A stretch of 64,000 bases of DNA from PLA3 sp964592235 (GTDB lineage Bacteria; Planctomycetota; Phycisphaerae; UBA1845; UTPLA1): positions 1-64,000 of the forward strand of contig CAZQCF010000018.1 in NCBI GenBank assembly GCA_964592235.1, read 5' to 3'. The position numbers were made by a program, and so were the translations under genes. Every line of letters starts with the position of its first letter. Within the stretch, counting starts at the first letter, position 1. The notes beneath the pieces are model-generated. The model saw only the letters and a program-made list of their open reading frames with translations. It ran no database searches and was not told the DNA's origin. Shown here piece by piece: positions 51,075 to 60,244 of this stretch.

Positions 51075-52004
51075 ATGACCGAACAGCGCAACGCGCGCTC
51101 GACAAACCTCGACGCACTCACCATTCCCGCCGCGTTTGACGTGATGAACGCTGAAGACGCGCGCGTGCCCCGTGCCGTCGCGATGGCGAAGCGCGAGATC
51201 GTTCGCGCGATTGAGATCGTTTCCGCTGCGTGGCAGCGCGGCGGCCGGCTGATTTACATTGGCGCGGGGACGAGCGGGCGGCTGGGTGTGCTGGATGCGT
51301 CGGAGTGCCCGCCGACCTTTCGCAGCGATCCACGGATGGTGCGAGGCATCATTGCCGGCGGGAAGAAGGCGCTCTGGCGAAGCGTCGAAGGCGCCGAGGA
51401 CGAGGCCGGGGCGGCAGTCGCCGCGATTCGGGACATCGGGCTGACGCGACAAGACGTACTGATGGGCATCGCGACCGGCGGCACGACGCCTTATGTGCAT
51501 GCCGCTCTCGCCGAGGCGCGGCGGCGGGGCGCGAAGACGATCTTCTTTGCCTGCGTGCCGAAGCGGCAAGTCCGCGCCACGTGCGATGTGGACATTCGCG
51601 TGCTCGTCGGCCCGGAAGTGCTGACCGGCTCGACGCGATTGAAGGCCGGCACGGCGACCAAGCTCGTCCTGAACATGATCACGACGTTGTCGATGGTTCG
51701 GCTCGGCAAGACGTACGGCAATCTGATGGTGGACCTGAACAGCTACGCCTGTCGCAAGCTGGTCGATCGCGCCACGCGCGTCGTCAGTGAGGTGACGGGG
51801 CAATCGTATGACGCATCGGGCGTGTTGCTGCGCGCCGCGCGGGGTAGCGCCAAGACGGCGATCGTCATGGGCCTGTGCAACGTCGGGCGCGATGCCGCGG
51901 CGCAATTACTGAAACAACATGGCGGTCGCGTGCGCGAGGTGTTGCGCGCGGGCGTGTCCGGCTCGCGCCGCGTGCGATTGGCGAGGGCGCGATCGCGCGC
52001 TTGA
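51075..52004 (+). CDS. murQ: N-acetylmuramic acid 6-phosphate etherase
   Basis: 309 residues of the SIS-fold etherase. The signature GRLIYIGAGTSGRLGVLDASECPPTF, then IAGGKKALWRSVEGAEDE with the catalytic Glu, GIATGGTTPYV, GSTRLKAGTATKLVLNMI and YGNLMVDL are present. It cleaves the lactyl ether of MurNAc-6-P to GlcNAc-6-P, the step after AnmK in peptidoglycan recycling. The ATG at 51075 gives the normal length; an in-frame ATG at 50907 overlaps the duplicated anmK stop but would add a basic 56-residue extension through the dispersed repeat. Confidence 0.92.
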   Translation: MTEQRNARSTNLDALTIPAAFDVMNAEDARVPRAVAMAKREIVRAIEIVSAAWQRGGRLIYIGAGTSGRLGVLDASECPPTFRSDPRMVRGIIAGGKKALWRSVEGAEDEAGAAVAAIRDIGLTRQDVLMGIATGGTTPYVHAALAEARRRGAKTIFFACVPKRQVRATCDVDIRVLVGPEVLTGSTRLKAGTATKLVLNMITTLSMVRLGKTYGNLMVDLNSYACRKLVDRATRVVSEVTGQSYDASGVLLRAARGSAKTAIVMGLCNVGRDAAAQLLKQHGGRVREVLRAGVSGSRRVRLARARSRA

Positions 52005-52026
52005 AAGCACCGCCGATTCATCGACA

Positions 52027-52443
52027 ATGGCGACCATGGCCGAGAAAGCCCCCACGACCTGCGATCTGACCATCCGCGTGCGATACGCCGAGAGCGACCC
52101 CATGGGATACCTGCATCACTCGAAGTACTTCGAGTACTTCGAGATGGGGCGGACGGAGTTGCTGCGGCTCGCGGGCTTTCGCTATCGCGATCTGGAGGCG
52201 GCAGGTGTGCTCTTTGCGGTGGCGCGGATCGAGTGCCGCTTCAAGGCCCCGGCGTACTACGATGATGAACTGACGCTGACCACGAAGATCGAGCGGATGA
52301 CGCGGGCCCGGATCGATCATTCGTACATCTTGCGGCGCGGCGGGGCGGTGCTGTGCGAGGCGAACTCGGTGCTTGCGTGCATCGACCGGTCGGGCAAGTT
52401 GATCCCCATTCCCGACGAAATCTTCATTCACTCCGAACCATGA
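52027..52443 (+). CDS. YbgC/4HBT-family acyl-CoA thioesterase
   Basis: 138 residues of the hotdog fold. The family active-site segment reads RYAESDPMGYLHHSKYFEYFE, with the catalytic Asp, and FKAPAYYDDELTLTTKIERM is a typical strand pair. It hydrolyses an acyl-CoA; the substrate is unknown. A second ATG at 52036 is possible. It follows murQ by 22 bases. Confidence 0.85.
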   Translation: MATMAEKAPTTCDLTIRVRYAESDPMGYLHHSKYFEYFEMGRTELLRLAGFRYRDLEAAGVLFAVARIECRFKAPAYYDDELTLTTKIERMTRARIDHSYILRRGGAVLCEANSVLACIDRSGKLIPIPDEIFIHSEP

Positions 52444-52462
52444 GCCGAACGGCGGTCCCCGC

Positions 52463-53737
52463 GTGATCTGGATTTTTGTCACGATCGGCATGCTCGCGTT
52501 CGCCAGCGCGGTCCACGGCGCGCTGACGGCCGTCACGGAGGACGGGCGCGATTCTGCGGGCAGGCTGATGCACGGCATTGCGGGGCTGCTGCTGATTGGC
52601 GCATGGGCGACGGGTCACGTCACGGGCATTGGGTGGGGCTGCCTCGCGGTCGCGGCGGCGATGGAAGTGGGGCTTCGCGCTCGGTCCCGTGAGTTTGAGC
52701 GCAGGATCGCCGCGCAACAGGCCGCGCGCGAGGCGAATCCAGCGATTCATCTTGAATCCGACCCGCCACGTGGCGATGGGCGCGCCGTTGATGGGTCGCA
52801 TATCCGAGCCGCGACCGTAAGGGAGCGCCGCGCAACGCCGAGCGCCGCGGACGGCTCCGGGATGAGCGAGAACGCTACCGCGGGTGAATCGCCGGGGGCA
52901 GGCCCGCCGCCCGCGCCGATGTCGCCCGCTCCACCGCCGCCGCTGGCGACCGTTGTTCTGCTACGCGAGGCACATCAGGTGACGGGTGACGTGTTTGTGG
53001 CATCGCTGCGGCGCGCCGGCCGGCGGGATGCGCAACTCACTTCGGCAGGTTCCGCCGCGACCTGGCAGGTGCGAATCGGCGACCTCACGATGGAGGGTTC
53101 GAATCAGCGCGGGCCGCTCGCCGCAGACGATTTGTCGGAGGCGGCTGCGCAGACTTTTGACTGGCCCGAGGCCCTGGAAACCTGCCGCGATCATGCCGGC
53201 CATGTCCGCCTCGTGACCCGTGCCCCGGCGAACGTGTCGCGGGCCGACCTCGTAGCCGTGCATCGCGTCGCGCACGAGGCGATCGCCGAGTTTGCTCCGG
53301 TTTGCGGCGTCTTGTGGGAGGCGGCGCGCTTGCTGCGGCCGATCGCGCGAGAGGCGAGCCGCGGGGATCATCCGCGGCAATTGCCATCGGGCCAGGATCC
53401 GGCACGAGACGCCGTGCACGATGCCATGGAGACATGCATCAATTTTCGCGTCACGCCGATCGAGCCGGACGAATCTGGCGCTCCGCGCTGCGTCTCCGAC
53501 ACCGTCGGCCTCTGCGCCTTCGGCCTGCCGGACATCGAGATCATCACACCGGGCGAGCCCGACGAGCGCATCGCCCGCGTGCTCTACCACCTGGCGGAGG
53601 AGTTTTTCGCGAGTGGGTGTGACTGGCAGGACGGCGACGCGCGCGAGATCGGGCCGCATGGGCGATGGCGGTGTGAAAGAAGGCGGAGCCTGCTACCACC
53701 GGGCCGTGAAGTTGCGGCATTCAAAATTGTTGAGTGA
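52463..53737 (+). CDS. Membrane protein with DUF4261-like C-terminal domain
   Basis: 424 residues from a GTG. The first 70 residues have two to three hydrophobic segments. A low-complexity Pro/Ala/Glu linker (about 80-165) includes residues encoded by dispersed repeat copy C (IRAATVRERR). From about 165 to 400 the domain with TVVLLREAHQVTGD, DTVGLCAFGLPDIEI and RVLYHLAEEFF resembles DUF4261, of unknown function. It is followed after 5 bases by the 3' end of the convergent tRNA gene. Confidence 0.65.
   Translation: MIWIFVTIGMLAFASAVHGALTAVTEDGRDSAGRLMHGIAGLLLIGAWATGHVTGIGWGCLAVAAAMEVGLRARSREFERRIAAQQAAREANPAIHLESDPPRGDGRAVDGSHIRAATVRERRATPSAADGSGMSENATAGESPGAGPPPAPMSPAPPPPLATVVLLREAHQVTGDVFVASLRRAGRRDAQLTSAGSAATWQVRIGDLTMEGSNQRGPLAADDLSEAAAQTFDWPEALETCRDHAGHVRLVTRAPANVSRADLVAVHRVAHEAIAEFAPVCGVLWEAARLLRPIAREASRGDHPRQLPSGQDPARDAVHDAMETCINFRVTPIEPDESGAPRCVSDTVGLCAFGLPDIEIITPGEPDERIARVLYHLAEEFFASGCDWQDGDAREIGPHGRWRCERRRSLLPPGREVAAFKIVE
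52803..52829 (+). repeat. Dispersed repeat copy C, inside a coding region
   Basis: Core GAGCCGCGACCGTAAGGG lies in frame in the linker of the DUF4261-like protein and does not interrupt it. Confidence 0.75.
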
Positions 53738-53742
53738 ACAAC

Positions 53743-53815
53743 TGGGCCTGCTCGGACTCGAACCGAGAACCCGGAGATTATGAGTCCCCTGCTCTAACCA
53801 TTGAGCTACAGGCCC
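53743..53815 (-). tRNA. tRNA with CAU anticodon (Met or Ile2)
   Basis: 73 bases on the minus strand. The acceptor stem GGGCCTG pairs with CAGGCCC over 7 bp, the D-loop has AGCTCAATGGTTAGAGC, the anticodon loop is CTCATAA and the T-loop is GGTTCGAGTCC with T-arm CTCGG. The anticodon is CAU, so it is elongator Met or, if lysidine-modified, Ile2. The GGGGA/TCTCC anticodon stem is not decisive. CCA is not encoded. Confidence 0.92.
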
Positions 53816-54023
53816 GGCGGCGCTTCGGCGGGTGCCGCGGCGACCGGGCGAATGATAACGGCGGGGCGGCCGGCAAACCAAACGGGGCTTGAACTTCATC
53901 CTGCTGTAACAGTTTCGTAAGCCCGCTCGGCGGCGAGGTCAACCGCTGACAGGGCCCGCGCCGACGGATCGTCGGTGTTGGGATACGATGGCCGCGTCGC
54001 CGGGACTTATCGTGGCGAGATTG

Positions 54024-54061
54024 ACCCTCACCCCAGTCCTCTCTCTGAAAGGGAGAGGGTG
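54024..54061. repeat. CCCTCACCCC-type palindromic element
   Basis: Begins CCCTCACCCC and forms an 8-bp hairpin, CCTCTCTC (54038-54045) with GGGAGAGG (54051-54058). Elements of this form are dispersed in many high-GC bacteria. It sits just before the AGGAGG of moxR and could affect its translation. The rest of the 53816-54078 gap shows no clear element. Confidence 0.55.
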
Positions 54062-54078
54062 TTGATCAGGAGGCGGGC

Positions 54079-55071
54079 GTGACCCAACTGGACGTCAAAC
54101 ACATCGGACCCATGATCAAGGCAGCCAGCGAGCCGTTCGCGCGGCTGCGCGAAGCCATGCACCGTGTCATCGTCGGGCAGGAGGCGCTGATCGACCACCT
54201 GCTGGTCGGGCTGCTGGCCAACGGCCACATGCTGCTCGAGGGCGTGCCGGGCCTGGCGAAGACGCTCTCGGTGACGTGCCTGGCGCGCGGGATTCAAACG
54301 GGCTTTTCGCGCATTCAGTTCACGCCCGACTTGCTCCCGGCGGACGTGATCGGCACGCTGATTTATCAGCCGCAGCAGGGGACGTTCACGGTCAAGAAGG
54401 GGCCGATCTTCTCGAACATTATCCTGGCGGATGAGATCAACCGCGCGCCGGCCAAGGTGCAGAGCGCGCTGCTGGAAGCGATGCAGGAGCGGCAGGTCAC
54501 CATTGGTGACGAAACGTTTCCGCTGCCGGAGCCGTTTCTCGTGCTGGCGACGCAGAACCCGATCGAGCAGGAGGGGACGTATCCTCTGCCCGAAGCGCAG
54601 GTCGACCGGTTCATGTTCAAGGTGACGGTGACGTACCCCAGCCGCGAGCAGGAGCGGCAGATTCTGGATCGCATGGCCACGACGTCGCCAGAGTGGTCGA
54701 TTGAACCTGTGATGCAACCGAGCGACATCATCAAGGCACGCCAGACCGTGGACGAGATTTACATCGATGACAAGATCAAGGATTACGTCGTGAGCCTTGT
54801 GATCGCGACGCGTGATCCGTCAGCCTACGGGTTGAACATCAGGCACCTGATTCAATACGGCGCGTCGCCCCGCGCGACGATCATGCTGACGCTGGGGGCC
54901 AAGGCGCGGGCGTTCCTGGCGGGGCGGGGGTTCGTCACGCCGCAGGACGTGAAGGACGTGGCGCCGGGAATCCTCCGCCACCGCGTGATCATCACCTATG
55001 AGGCCGAGGCGGAAGAGATGACGAGCGACGCGATCGTCAAGCAGATTCTCGACCATGTTCCTGTTCCATGA
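54079..55071 (+). CDS. MoxR-family AAA+ ATPase
   Basis: 330 residues from a GTG with AGGAGG upstream. Walker A region EGVPGLAKTLS, Walker B ILADEINRAPAKVQSALLEAM, sensor region LATQNPIEQEGTYPLPEAQVDRFM and the C-terminal lid match MoxR. The Walker A loop reads GVPGLAKT with Leu-Ala in place of the usual Gly-x-Gly-Lys spacing, as is normal for MoxR. It is the chaperone-like first gene of the Bat operon and acts with VWA proteins encoded downstream. Confidence 0.92.
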   Translation: MTQLDVKHIGPMIKAASEPFARLREAMHRVIVGQEALIDHLLVGLLANGHMLLEGVPGLAKTLSVTCLARGIQTGFSRIQFTPDLLPADVIGTLIYQPQQGTFTVKKGPIFSNIILADEINRAPAKVQSALLEAMQERQVTIGDETFPLPEPFLVLATQNPIEQEGTYPLPEAQVDRFMFKVTVTYPSREQERQILDRMATTSPEWSIEPVMQPSDIIKARQTVDEIYIDDKIKDYVVSLVIATRDPSAYGLNIRHLIQYGASPRATIMLTLGAKARAFLAGRGFVTPQDVKDVAPGILRHRVIITYEAEAEEMTSDAIVKQILDHVPVP

Positions 55072-55943
55072 CGCCCAACGAACTATTGAAGAAGATCCGC
55101 CGGATTCACATCCGGACGATGCACATGGCCGACGACGTGTTCGCCGGGCAGTATCACAGCGCCTTCAAAGGGCAGGGCATGGAGTTCGAGGAGGTGCGCG
55201 AGTATCAGCCCGGCGACGAAATTCGCAGCATTGACTGGAATGTCACGGCCCGACAGGGGCGGCCGTTCATCAAGCGGTTTCGTGAAGAGCGCGAGCTGAC
55301 GGTGATGTTGCTCGTCGACGTGAGCGCGTCGCAGGAGTTCGGCAGCCGGGATCAGTTGAAGCGTGAGCTGGCTGCGGAGATCGGGGCGACGCTGGCATTC
55401 AGCGCGATCAAGAACAACGACAAGGTCGGGCTGATCGGTTTCTCGGATCGCATTGAGCGCTACATCAAGCCGGACAAGGGAACGCGGCACGTGCTGTGGG
55501 TGATTCGCGAATTGCTGGCGCTTGAGCCGCAAGGGCGCGGGACGGATATCGCGGGAGCGCTGGATTACATGAATCGCGTGCTGCGCCGGCGCAGCGTCGT
55601 GTTTGTCGTGAGTGATTTTCTGGCCGGGCCGTTTGAGAAGCCGCTGCGCGCGGCACGGCGACGGCACGATGTCATTCCCATCGCCGTCAGCGATGCGCGC
55701 GAGCGCGAATGGCCTAAGACGCGATTCGTGGAACTGGTCGACAGTGAGACGGGCCAATGGATCACCGTGGACGCATCGAGCCGGTCGTTTCGCGAAGAGA
55801 TTCGACGGCGCGCGGAGGCGGCCATCGCGGCGCGGCGCGACATGTTCAAACGGATGCAGGCCGACTGCATCGAGTTGCAGACCGGCGAATCCATCGCCGA
55901 ACCGTTGACGCGGTTCTTTCGAGCGCGGGAGGCGCGGCTGTGA
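55068..55943 (+). CDS. DUF58 domain protein
   Basis: 291 residues, overlapping moxR by ATGA. It contains the DUF58 signature FKGQGMEFEEVREYQPGDEIRSIDWNVTARQGRPFIKRF and a VWA-like fold with LLVDVSASQEFGS and DFLAGPF. DUF58 proteins are constant partners of MoxR ATPases; the molecular role is unclear. The gene is likely part of one transcript through batE. Confidence 0.9.
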   Translation: MTPNELLKKIRRIHIRTMHMADDVFAGQYHSAFKGQGMEFEEVREYQPGDEIRSIDWNVTARQGRPFIKRFREERELTVMLLVDVSASQEFGSRDQLKRELAAEIGATLAFSAIKNNDKVGLIGFSDRIERYIKPDKGTRHVLWVIRELLALEPQGRGTDIAGALDYMNRVLRRRSVVFVVSDFLAGPFEKPLRAARRRHDVIPIAVSDAREREWPKTRFVELVDSETGQWITVDASSRSFREEIRRRAEAAIAARRDMFKRMQADCIELQTGESIAEPLTRFFRAREARL

Positions 55944-57046
55944 ACGGACGGCGGCGCGGTTTCAGATTCGCGTTGCTCGCTGCAGCCTCGCTGGCGGTCG
56001 TCGGCGATGCGCCAGCGCTGCGCGCCGAACTCTCATCTGATGGTGCCCCGCCGGCTTCGACCCAGCCGGTATCGCAGCCGATTCGGCGCGAAAAGAAGGA
56101 CGGCCCCGTACGGCTACGCGTCGAACTGGATCGCGATCGGACCGATCTTTCGACAGCCGTTCGGCTCACGATGACGGTGGAGGCGGAGCGCGGCGTGAAG
56201 ATCGCCGTGCCCGAGGTGAAGGGCGTGCTCGGCGATTTTGTCGTGAAGCAGTCGAGTGAGTTGCAACGCACCGAGGTCGCGGATGGCGTGCGCGCGGTGC
56301 AAGAGCACGTGCTCGAACCGGTTACGCCCGGCACGGCAGTCACGGGGCCGATTTCGATTGAGTACGAAGACGCCCGTGAGCGACTGGATGGATCGACCGG
56401 CACGTCGCGCGGCACCGTCACGATCGACCCGATTGCCGTGATCGTCGAGGGGCAGTTGGCGGATGCGAAGGGACCGGTGACGCTGGCATGGGCCGGGTTG
56501 TCACCGATTTGGTGGTGGATCATTGGCGTCACGCTCGGCACGCTGGCCGTAGCGCTGGCGGCGCGGCGGCTTGCGCGACGGCGCCCTGGCCAAGCTCCGA
56601 TTCCTGCGCTTGAGGAGCCACTCGTCCCCGCGCACATCTGGGCGCTGGGCGAACTGGACCGATTGATCGCGGAGCGACTCGTCGCGCGTGGCCAGGTTCA
56701 GGAGTTTTATTACCGAGTCAACGCATTGTTGCGGGAATACATCGAGCGGCGTTTCGGCATGATGGCGGGCGAGCAGACGAGCGAGGAGTTCATCCGCTCG
56801 CTGCGCGATTCACATCAGCTTCAGAGTGTTCACAAGACTGTGCTCCAGCAGTTTGTCGACGCCTGCGACCCGGTCAAGTACGCGCGCCAAGTACCCGGTG
56901 AAGCCGACGTGCTATGGGTGGAAAGCACGGCCCGACAGGTCATTGTCGAAACGGCTGACATCGGGGGGAATGGCGAGCTCGTTCACGGGGCCGCGGCGAC
57001 GTTGACGGCTGATTCGCCGCCGCCTGCACGGAGGTCCAGGTCGTGA
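55940..57046 (+). CDS. BatD-like exported membrane protein with DUF4381-like tail
   Basis: 368 residues from a GTG overlapping the DUF58 stop. A signal peptide (MNGRRRGFRFALLAAASL) is followed by an extracytoplasmic beta-rich domain (about 50-170), a membrane helix (about 185-205, IWWWIIGVTLGTLAVALAA) and a cytoplasmic helical domain with FYYRVNALLREYIERRFGMMAGEQTSEEF, as in DUF4381 and BatD-related proteins. It probably links MoxR-driven processes to the envelope. Confidence 0.72.
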   Translation: MNGRRRGFRFALLAAASLAVVGDAPALRAELSSDGAPPASTQPVSQPIRREKKDGPVRLRVELDRDRTDLSTAVRLTMTVEAERGVKIAVPEVKGVLGDFVVKQSSELQRTEVADGVRAVQEHVLEPVTPGTAVTGPISIEYEDARERLDGSTGTSRGTVTIDPIAVIVEGQLADAKGPVTLAWAGLSPIWWWIIGVTLGTLAVALAARRLARRRPGQAPIPALEEPLVPAHIWALGELDRLIAERLVARGQVQEFYYRVNALLREYIERRFGMMAGEQTSEEFIRSLRDSHQLQSVHKTVLQQFVDACDPVKYARQVPGEADVLWVESTARQVIVETADIGGNGELVHGAAATLTADSPPPARRSRS

Positions 57047-58116
57047 TTCAACTGGCGCATCCGTGGTACCTGGTTCTGGCCCTTTTGGTGTCAGTCGTCT
57101 GGTGGGCCTACCTGCGGCGCAAAGGCCGCGCGATGGTGCAGTTCTCCGACGTATCGGTGTTGGTGCAGGCTGGGGCCGCACGGAGATCGCGTTGGCGAAC
57201 GGCGCTGCCGGTCCTGCGAACGTTGACGGTGCTGATGCTCGTGCTGTCGGTGGCACGGCCACAGAAGGCGGATGAACAAACGCGCGTTCAGACGGAAGGC
57301 ATCGCGATTCAATTGGTGGTCGATCGGTCGGGAAGCATGCGCGAACCGTTTGGCGAGCGCAACGGACGGCGCATCTCTCGATTGGAAGTAGTGAAGGACG
57401 TGGTGCGCGAGTTTGTCGAGGGGAACAAGACGGGACTGGCCGGCCGGCGTGATGATCTGGTCGGCTTGATTGTCTTCGCAAGGTTTCCCGACACGGAATG
57501 CCCGCTCACGCGCGATCATCAGCATGTCTTGCGGGCGCTGGACGACGTGGAGCCGCCGACCACGCGCGACGAAGACGGCACGGCCATTGGCGACGCGCTG
57601 CTGCTGGCCGTCGAGCGCATCCGCAACATCGAACGACGATTTCAGAAGACCGATGATTACAAGGTCAAGAGCCGGGTCATCGTGCTGCTGACGGATGGCG
57701 AGCAGAACGCGGGGAAATACGAACCGGAAAAGGCTGCGGAAGCGGCTGCCGCGCTCGGGGTGAAGGTGTACACCATCGGCGCGCTGCCTGACTACGTCGA
57801 GCAGCAGAGCCTTTTTGGACCGACGATGCGTGTTCCCGTGCAGATCAACGACGAGCCGCTCAAGAAGGTGGCGGAGCTGACCGGGGGCAGGTACTTCCGC
57901 GCGAAGGACGCCGAAGCGCTCGCCCAGGTGTATGCCGCGATCGACCAACTCGAGCGCAGCGCGATTGATGAGACGCGGTACTACCTGATGACCGAACTGG
58001 CGTACAACTGGTTGACGTGGGGCGCCTTTCGATTTCCACCGCCGCTCTTCGTGGCGCTGGGGCTGTTGGCGCTGGAAGTCATGCTGTCGCAAACACGATT
58101 GCGCACGATTCCCTGA
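57043..58116 (+). CDS. batA: BatA-like VWA protein
   Basis: 357 residues from a GTG overlapping the preceding stop. Membrane helices lie near 8-25, 58-75 and 325-345. The von Willebrand factor A domain between them has the MIDAS motif DRSGSM (Asp94), and later TDGEQNAG. BatA proteins of the aerotolerance cluster form a membrane complex with BatB. The molecular role is not known. Confidence 0.87.
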   Translation: MIQLAHPWYLVLALLVSVVWWAYLRRKGRAMVQFSDVSVLVQAGAARRSRWRTALPVLRTLTVLMLVLSVARPQKADEQTRVQTEGIAIQLVVDRSGSMREPFGERNGRRISRLEVVKDVVREFVEGNKTGLAGRRDDLVGLIVFARFPDTECPLTRDHQHVLRALDDVEPPTTRDEDGTAIGDALLLAVERIRNIERRFQKTDDYKVKSRVIVLLTDGEQNAGKYEPEKAAEAAAALGVKVYTIGALPDYVEQQSLFGPTMRVPVQINDEPLKKVAELTGGRYFRAKDAEALAQVYAAIDQLERSAIDETRYYLMTELAYNWLTWGAFRFPPPLFVALGLLALEVMLSQTRLRTIP

Positions 58117-58133
58117 AGTGCGATGCAACCCAC

Positions 58134-59189
58134 ATGGACGACCTGAAACTAGACAACGTGAGGCAATTGCAGTGGCTGCTGCTCGTCGCAGCATGCGCCG
58201 GGGTCTTCGCCTACGGCTTTGCCATGAAATCCGCTTCGCTGCGGGCCTTCGTTTCAGCGAGACTCATCTCGCTGCTGGCGCCGAACGTCAGCCGGTCGCG
58301 GCAATGGATCCGCGCGGGAATGGTGCTCGGTGCGATGACGTTGGTCATTCTGGCGCTGACCGGCCCGCGGTGGGGAACGTATTACGACGAAGTGCAGCAG
58401 CGGCGGCTCGATCTGGTGATTTGCCTCGACGTCTCTCGCAGCATGCTGGCCGAAGACGCAGGCATGTCCCGCTTGGACCGGGCGCGGGACGACATTCGCC
58501 GGCTGTTGGATCAGATCGGCGGGGGCATGGTCGGCCTCGTTGCATTCGCGGGTCGGGCGGAGCTGGTCTGCCCGTTGACGGACGACTACGAATACTATCG
58601 GCTGGCTCTGGACGACGTGGGGATTCACAGCGTAACCGTCGGGGGGACGAACATCGGCGAGGCGCTTCGCGCCGCGATCAAGACATTCGGCGATGCTTCG
58701 CCGCGTCAGCGCGCGATCATTCTTATGACCGACGGTGAGGACCATGCCGAGCTGGCGGTCAATGAGTCCAGGCGGGCGCGAGACGCAGGCATCGCAGTCT
58801 ATGCCGTGGGAATCGGCGATGACGAAAAGGGCGCGCTGATTCCGATAGACCGCAACGGGCAGCGCACGTACCTCAAGTACGAAGACGAGCAGGTATGGTC
58901 GAAACTGGACCCGGCGCGATTGAAGGAGATCGTCGCGGCGGGCGGTGGCGAGTATCAGCCGAGTCGCCAGGTCACTCCGCGTCAGCGAACGCTGGAATGG
59001 CTCTACGCCGAGCGGCTGGCGCCGAAAGAGGAACGTACGAACGAGGATCGAAAGGTGGCCCGGCAGTATGCCCGATCGCACTGGTTTGCCGCGCTCGCGC
59101 TGGCACTGTTGCTTATGGAAAGTGTTGTGTCCGAGCGGCGGGCTGACACGAGCCGTCGCAACGGGCACTCCGAGGAGGCGCGAATATGA
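58134..59189 (+). CDS. batB: BatB-like VWA protein
   Basis: 351 residues from an ATG 17 bases after batA. Two N-terminal helices and one C-terminal helix frame a VWA domain with MIDAS motif LDVSRSM (about residue 99), GGTNIGEAL and MTDGEDH. It pairs with BatA. Confidence 0.87.
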   Translation: MDDLKLDNVRQLQWLLLVAACAGVFAYGFAMKSASLRAFVSARLISLLAPNVSRSRQWIRAGMVLGAMTLVILALTGPRWGTYYDEVQQRRLDLVICLDVSRSMLAEDAGMSRLDRARDDIRRLLDQIGGGMVGLVAFAGRAELVCPLTDDYEYYRLALDDVGIHSVTVGGTNIGEALRAAIKTFGDASPRQRAIILMTDGEDHAELAVNESRRARDAGIAVYAVGIGDDEKGALIPIDRNGQRTYLKYEDEQVWSKLDPARLKEIVAAGGGEYQPSRQVTPRQRTLEWLYAERLAPKEERTNEDRKVARQYARSHWFAALALALLLMESVVSERRADTSRRNGHSEEARI

Positions 59190-60244
59190 CCCATGTAAAC
59201 TGCATTCCCAGGAGATCCATTCGCCGAGTCGGGCAGCGGGTCGTGTGGGCGATGTTGATTGCGACTGCGGCGACCGCCAACGTGAAAGCGGATGAAGCCG
59301 CGCGAAAGGCGTATGACGCGGTGAAGGAAGGAAATCGCTTACTCGGTGAGGAGAAGTTCTCCGACGCGTTGAAAGCGTATGACGAGGCATCGCGACACGC
59401 GCCGCAATCGCCGCAAGTGGCCTACAACCGTGGGCTGGCGCTGTATCGACTCGGCCAATTCGAGGAAGCCCGCACGGCGTTCCAGGACGCCGTGAAACCG
59501 AGCCATCCCGAGATCGAGGCGATGGCCAAGTACAACCTCGGTCGTACGGCGCATGCCGAAGCGATGGAACACGCAGGTGATCCGAAGCAGGCGATTGAAG
59601 ATCTTTCGCGCGCGATAAACTTCTATCAAGACGCCCTCCGTACCGCTCCAACGAAGACCGACCCCGATGCGCAGAAGAATCTTGCGCTGGCCGAGCGACT
59701 GCGAAACTACTTTCAGAAGCGCCTCGAGCAACAACAACCGCCACAACAGCAGCCGTCATCGCAGCCATCCAGTCAGCCGCAGGATCGGCAGCCGCAACCG
59801 ACGACTTCGCGATCGCAGACCAGCCAGCCAGGCTCGCAGCCGACGTCGGGAGAATCTCAATCAAATGACGAATCGGAGAAGAACGAGCAAGAGTCGCGGG
59901 AAGGCAGCGACGGGCAGAAGCAGGAACAAAACCAGGATGGAGAGCAGGACGAATCACAATCCCAGAATGAAAGTGATCAGAAGGATTCGCAGTCCCAGAA
60001 GCAAAGTGGCGCTGACGGAAAAGAGGGCGCCGATCAGGCTTCGGGCGAGCAGAACGAGAAGCAGGATGAGAAGGATGCATCCGCCGGTTCGGAGCAGAAG
60101 GCGGACCGAGATGATAAACTCCGCGAGGAGGAGATTCAGCCGATGCTTCAGGAGGCGCGCGACGCCGAGAAGGCCCGGCGCGAGGCGCGGCGAATGAAGA
60201 TGATGCGGCAGCGCGGGCGCACGGCGGTTCCGAAGGATTGGTAA
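59186..60244 (+). CDS. batC: BatC-like TPR protein with acidic low-complexity tail
   Basis: 352 residues, overlapping batB by ATGA. A signal peptide leads to TPR repeats (about 40-165: AAYDAVKEGNRLLGE is near the start, YNRGLALYRLGQFEEARTAF is typical). The second half is Gln/Ser/Glu/Asp-rich (about 175-310) and ends in a charged helix. Such tails are common in BatC proteins. It probably scaffolds the Bat complex. Confidence 0.82.
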   Translation: MTHVNCIPRRSIRRVGQRVVWAMLIATAATANVKADEAARKAYDAVKEGNRLLGEEKFSDALKAYDEASRHAPQSPQVAYNRGLALYRLGQFEEARTAFQDAVKPSHPEIEAMAKYNLGRTAHAEAMEHAGDPKQAIEDLSRAINFYQDALRTAPTKTDPDAQKNLALAERLRNYFQKRLEQQQPPQQQPSSQPSSQPQDRQPQPTTSRSQTSQPGSQPTSGESQSNDESEKNEQESREGSDGQKQEQNQDGEQDESQSQNESDQKDSQSQKQSGADGKEGADQASGEQNEKQDEKDASAGSEQKADRDDKLREEEIQPMLQEARDAEKARREARRMKMMRQRGRTAVPKDW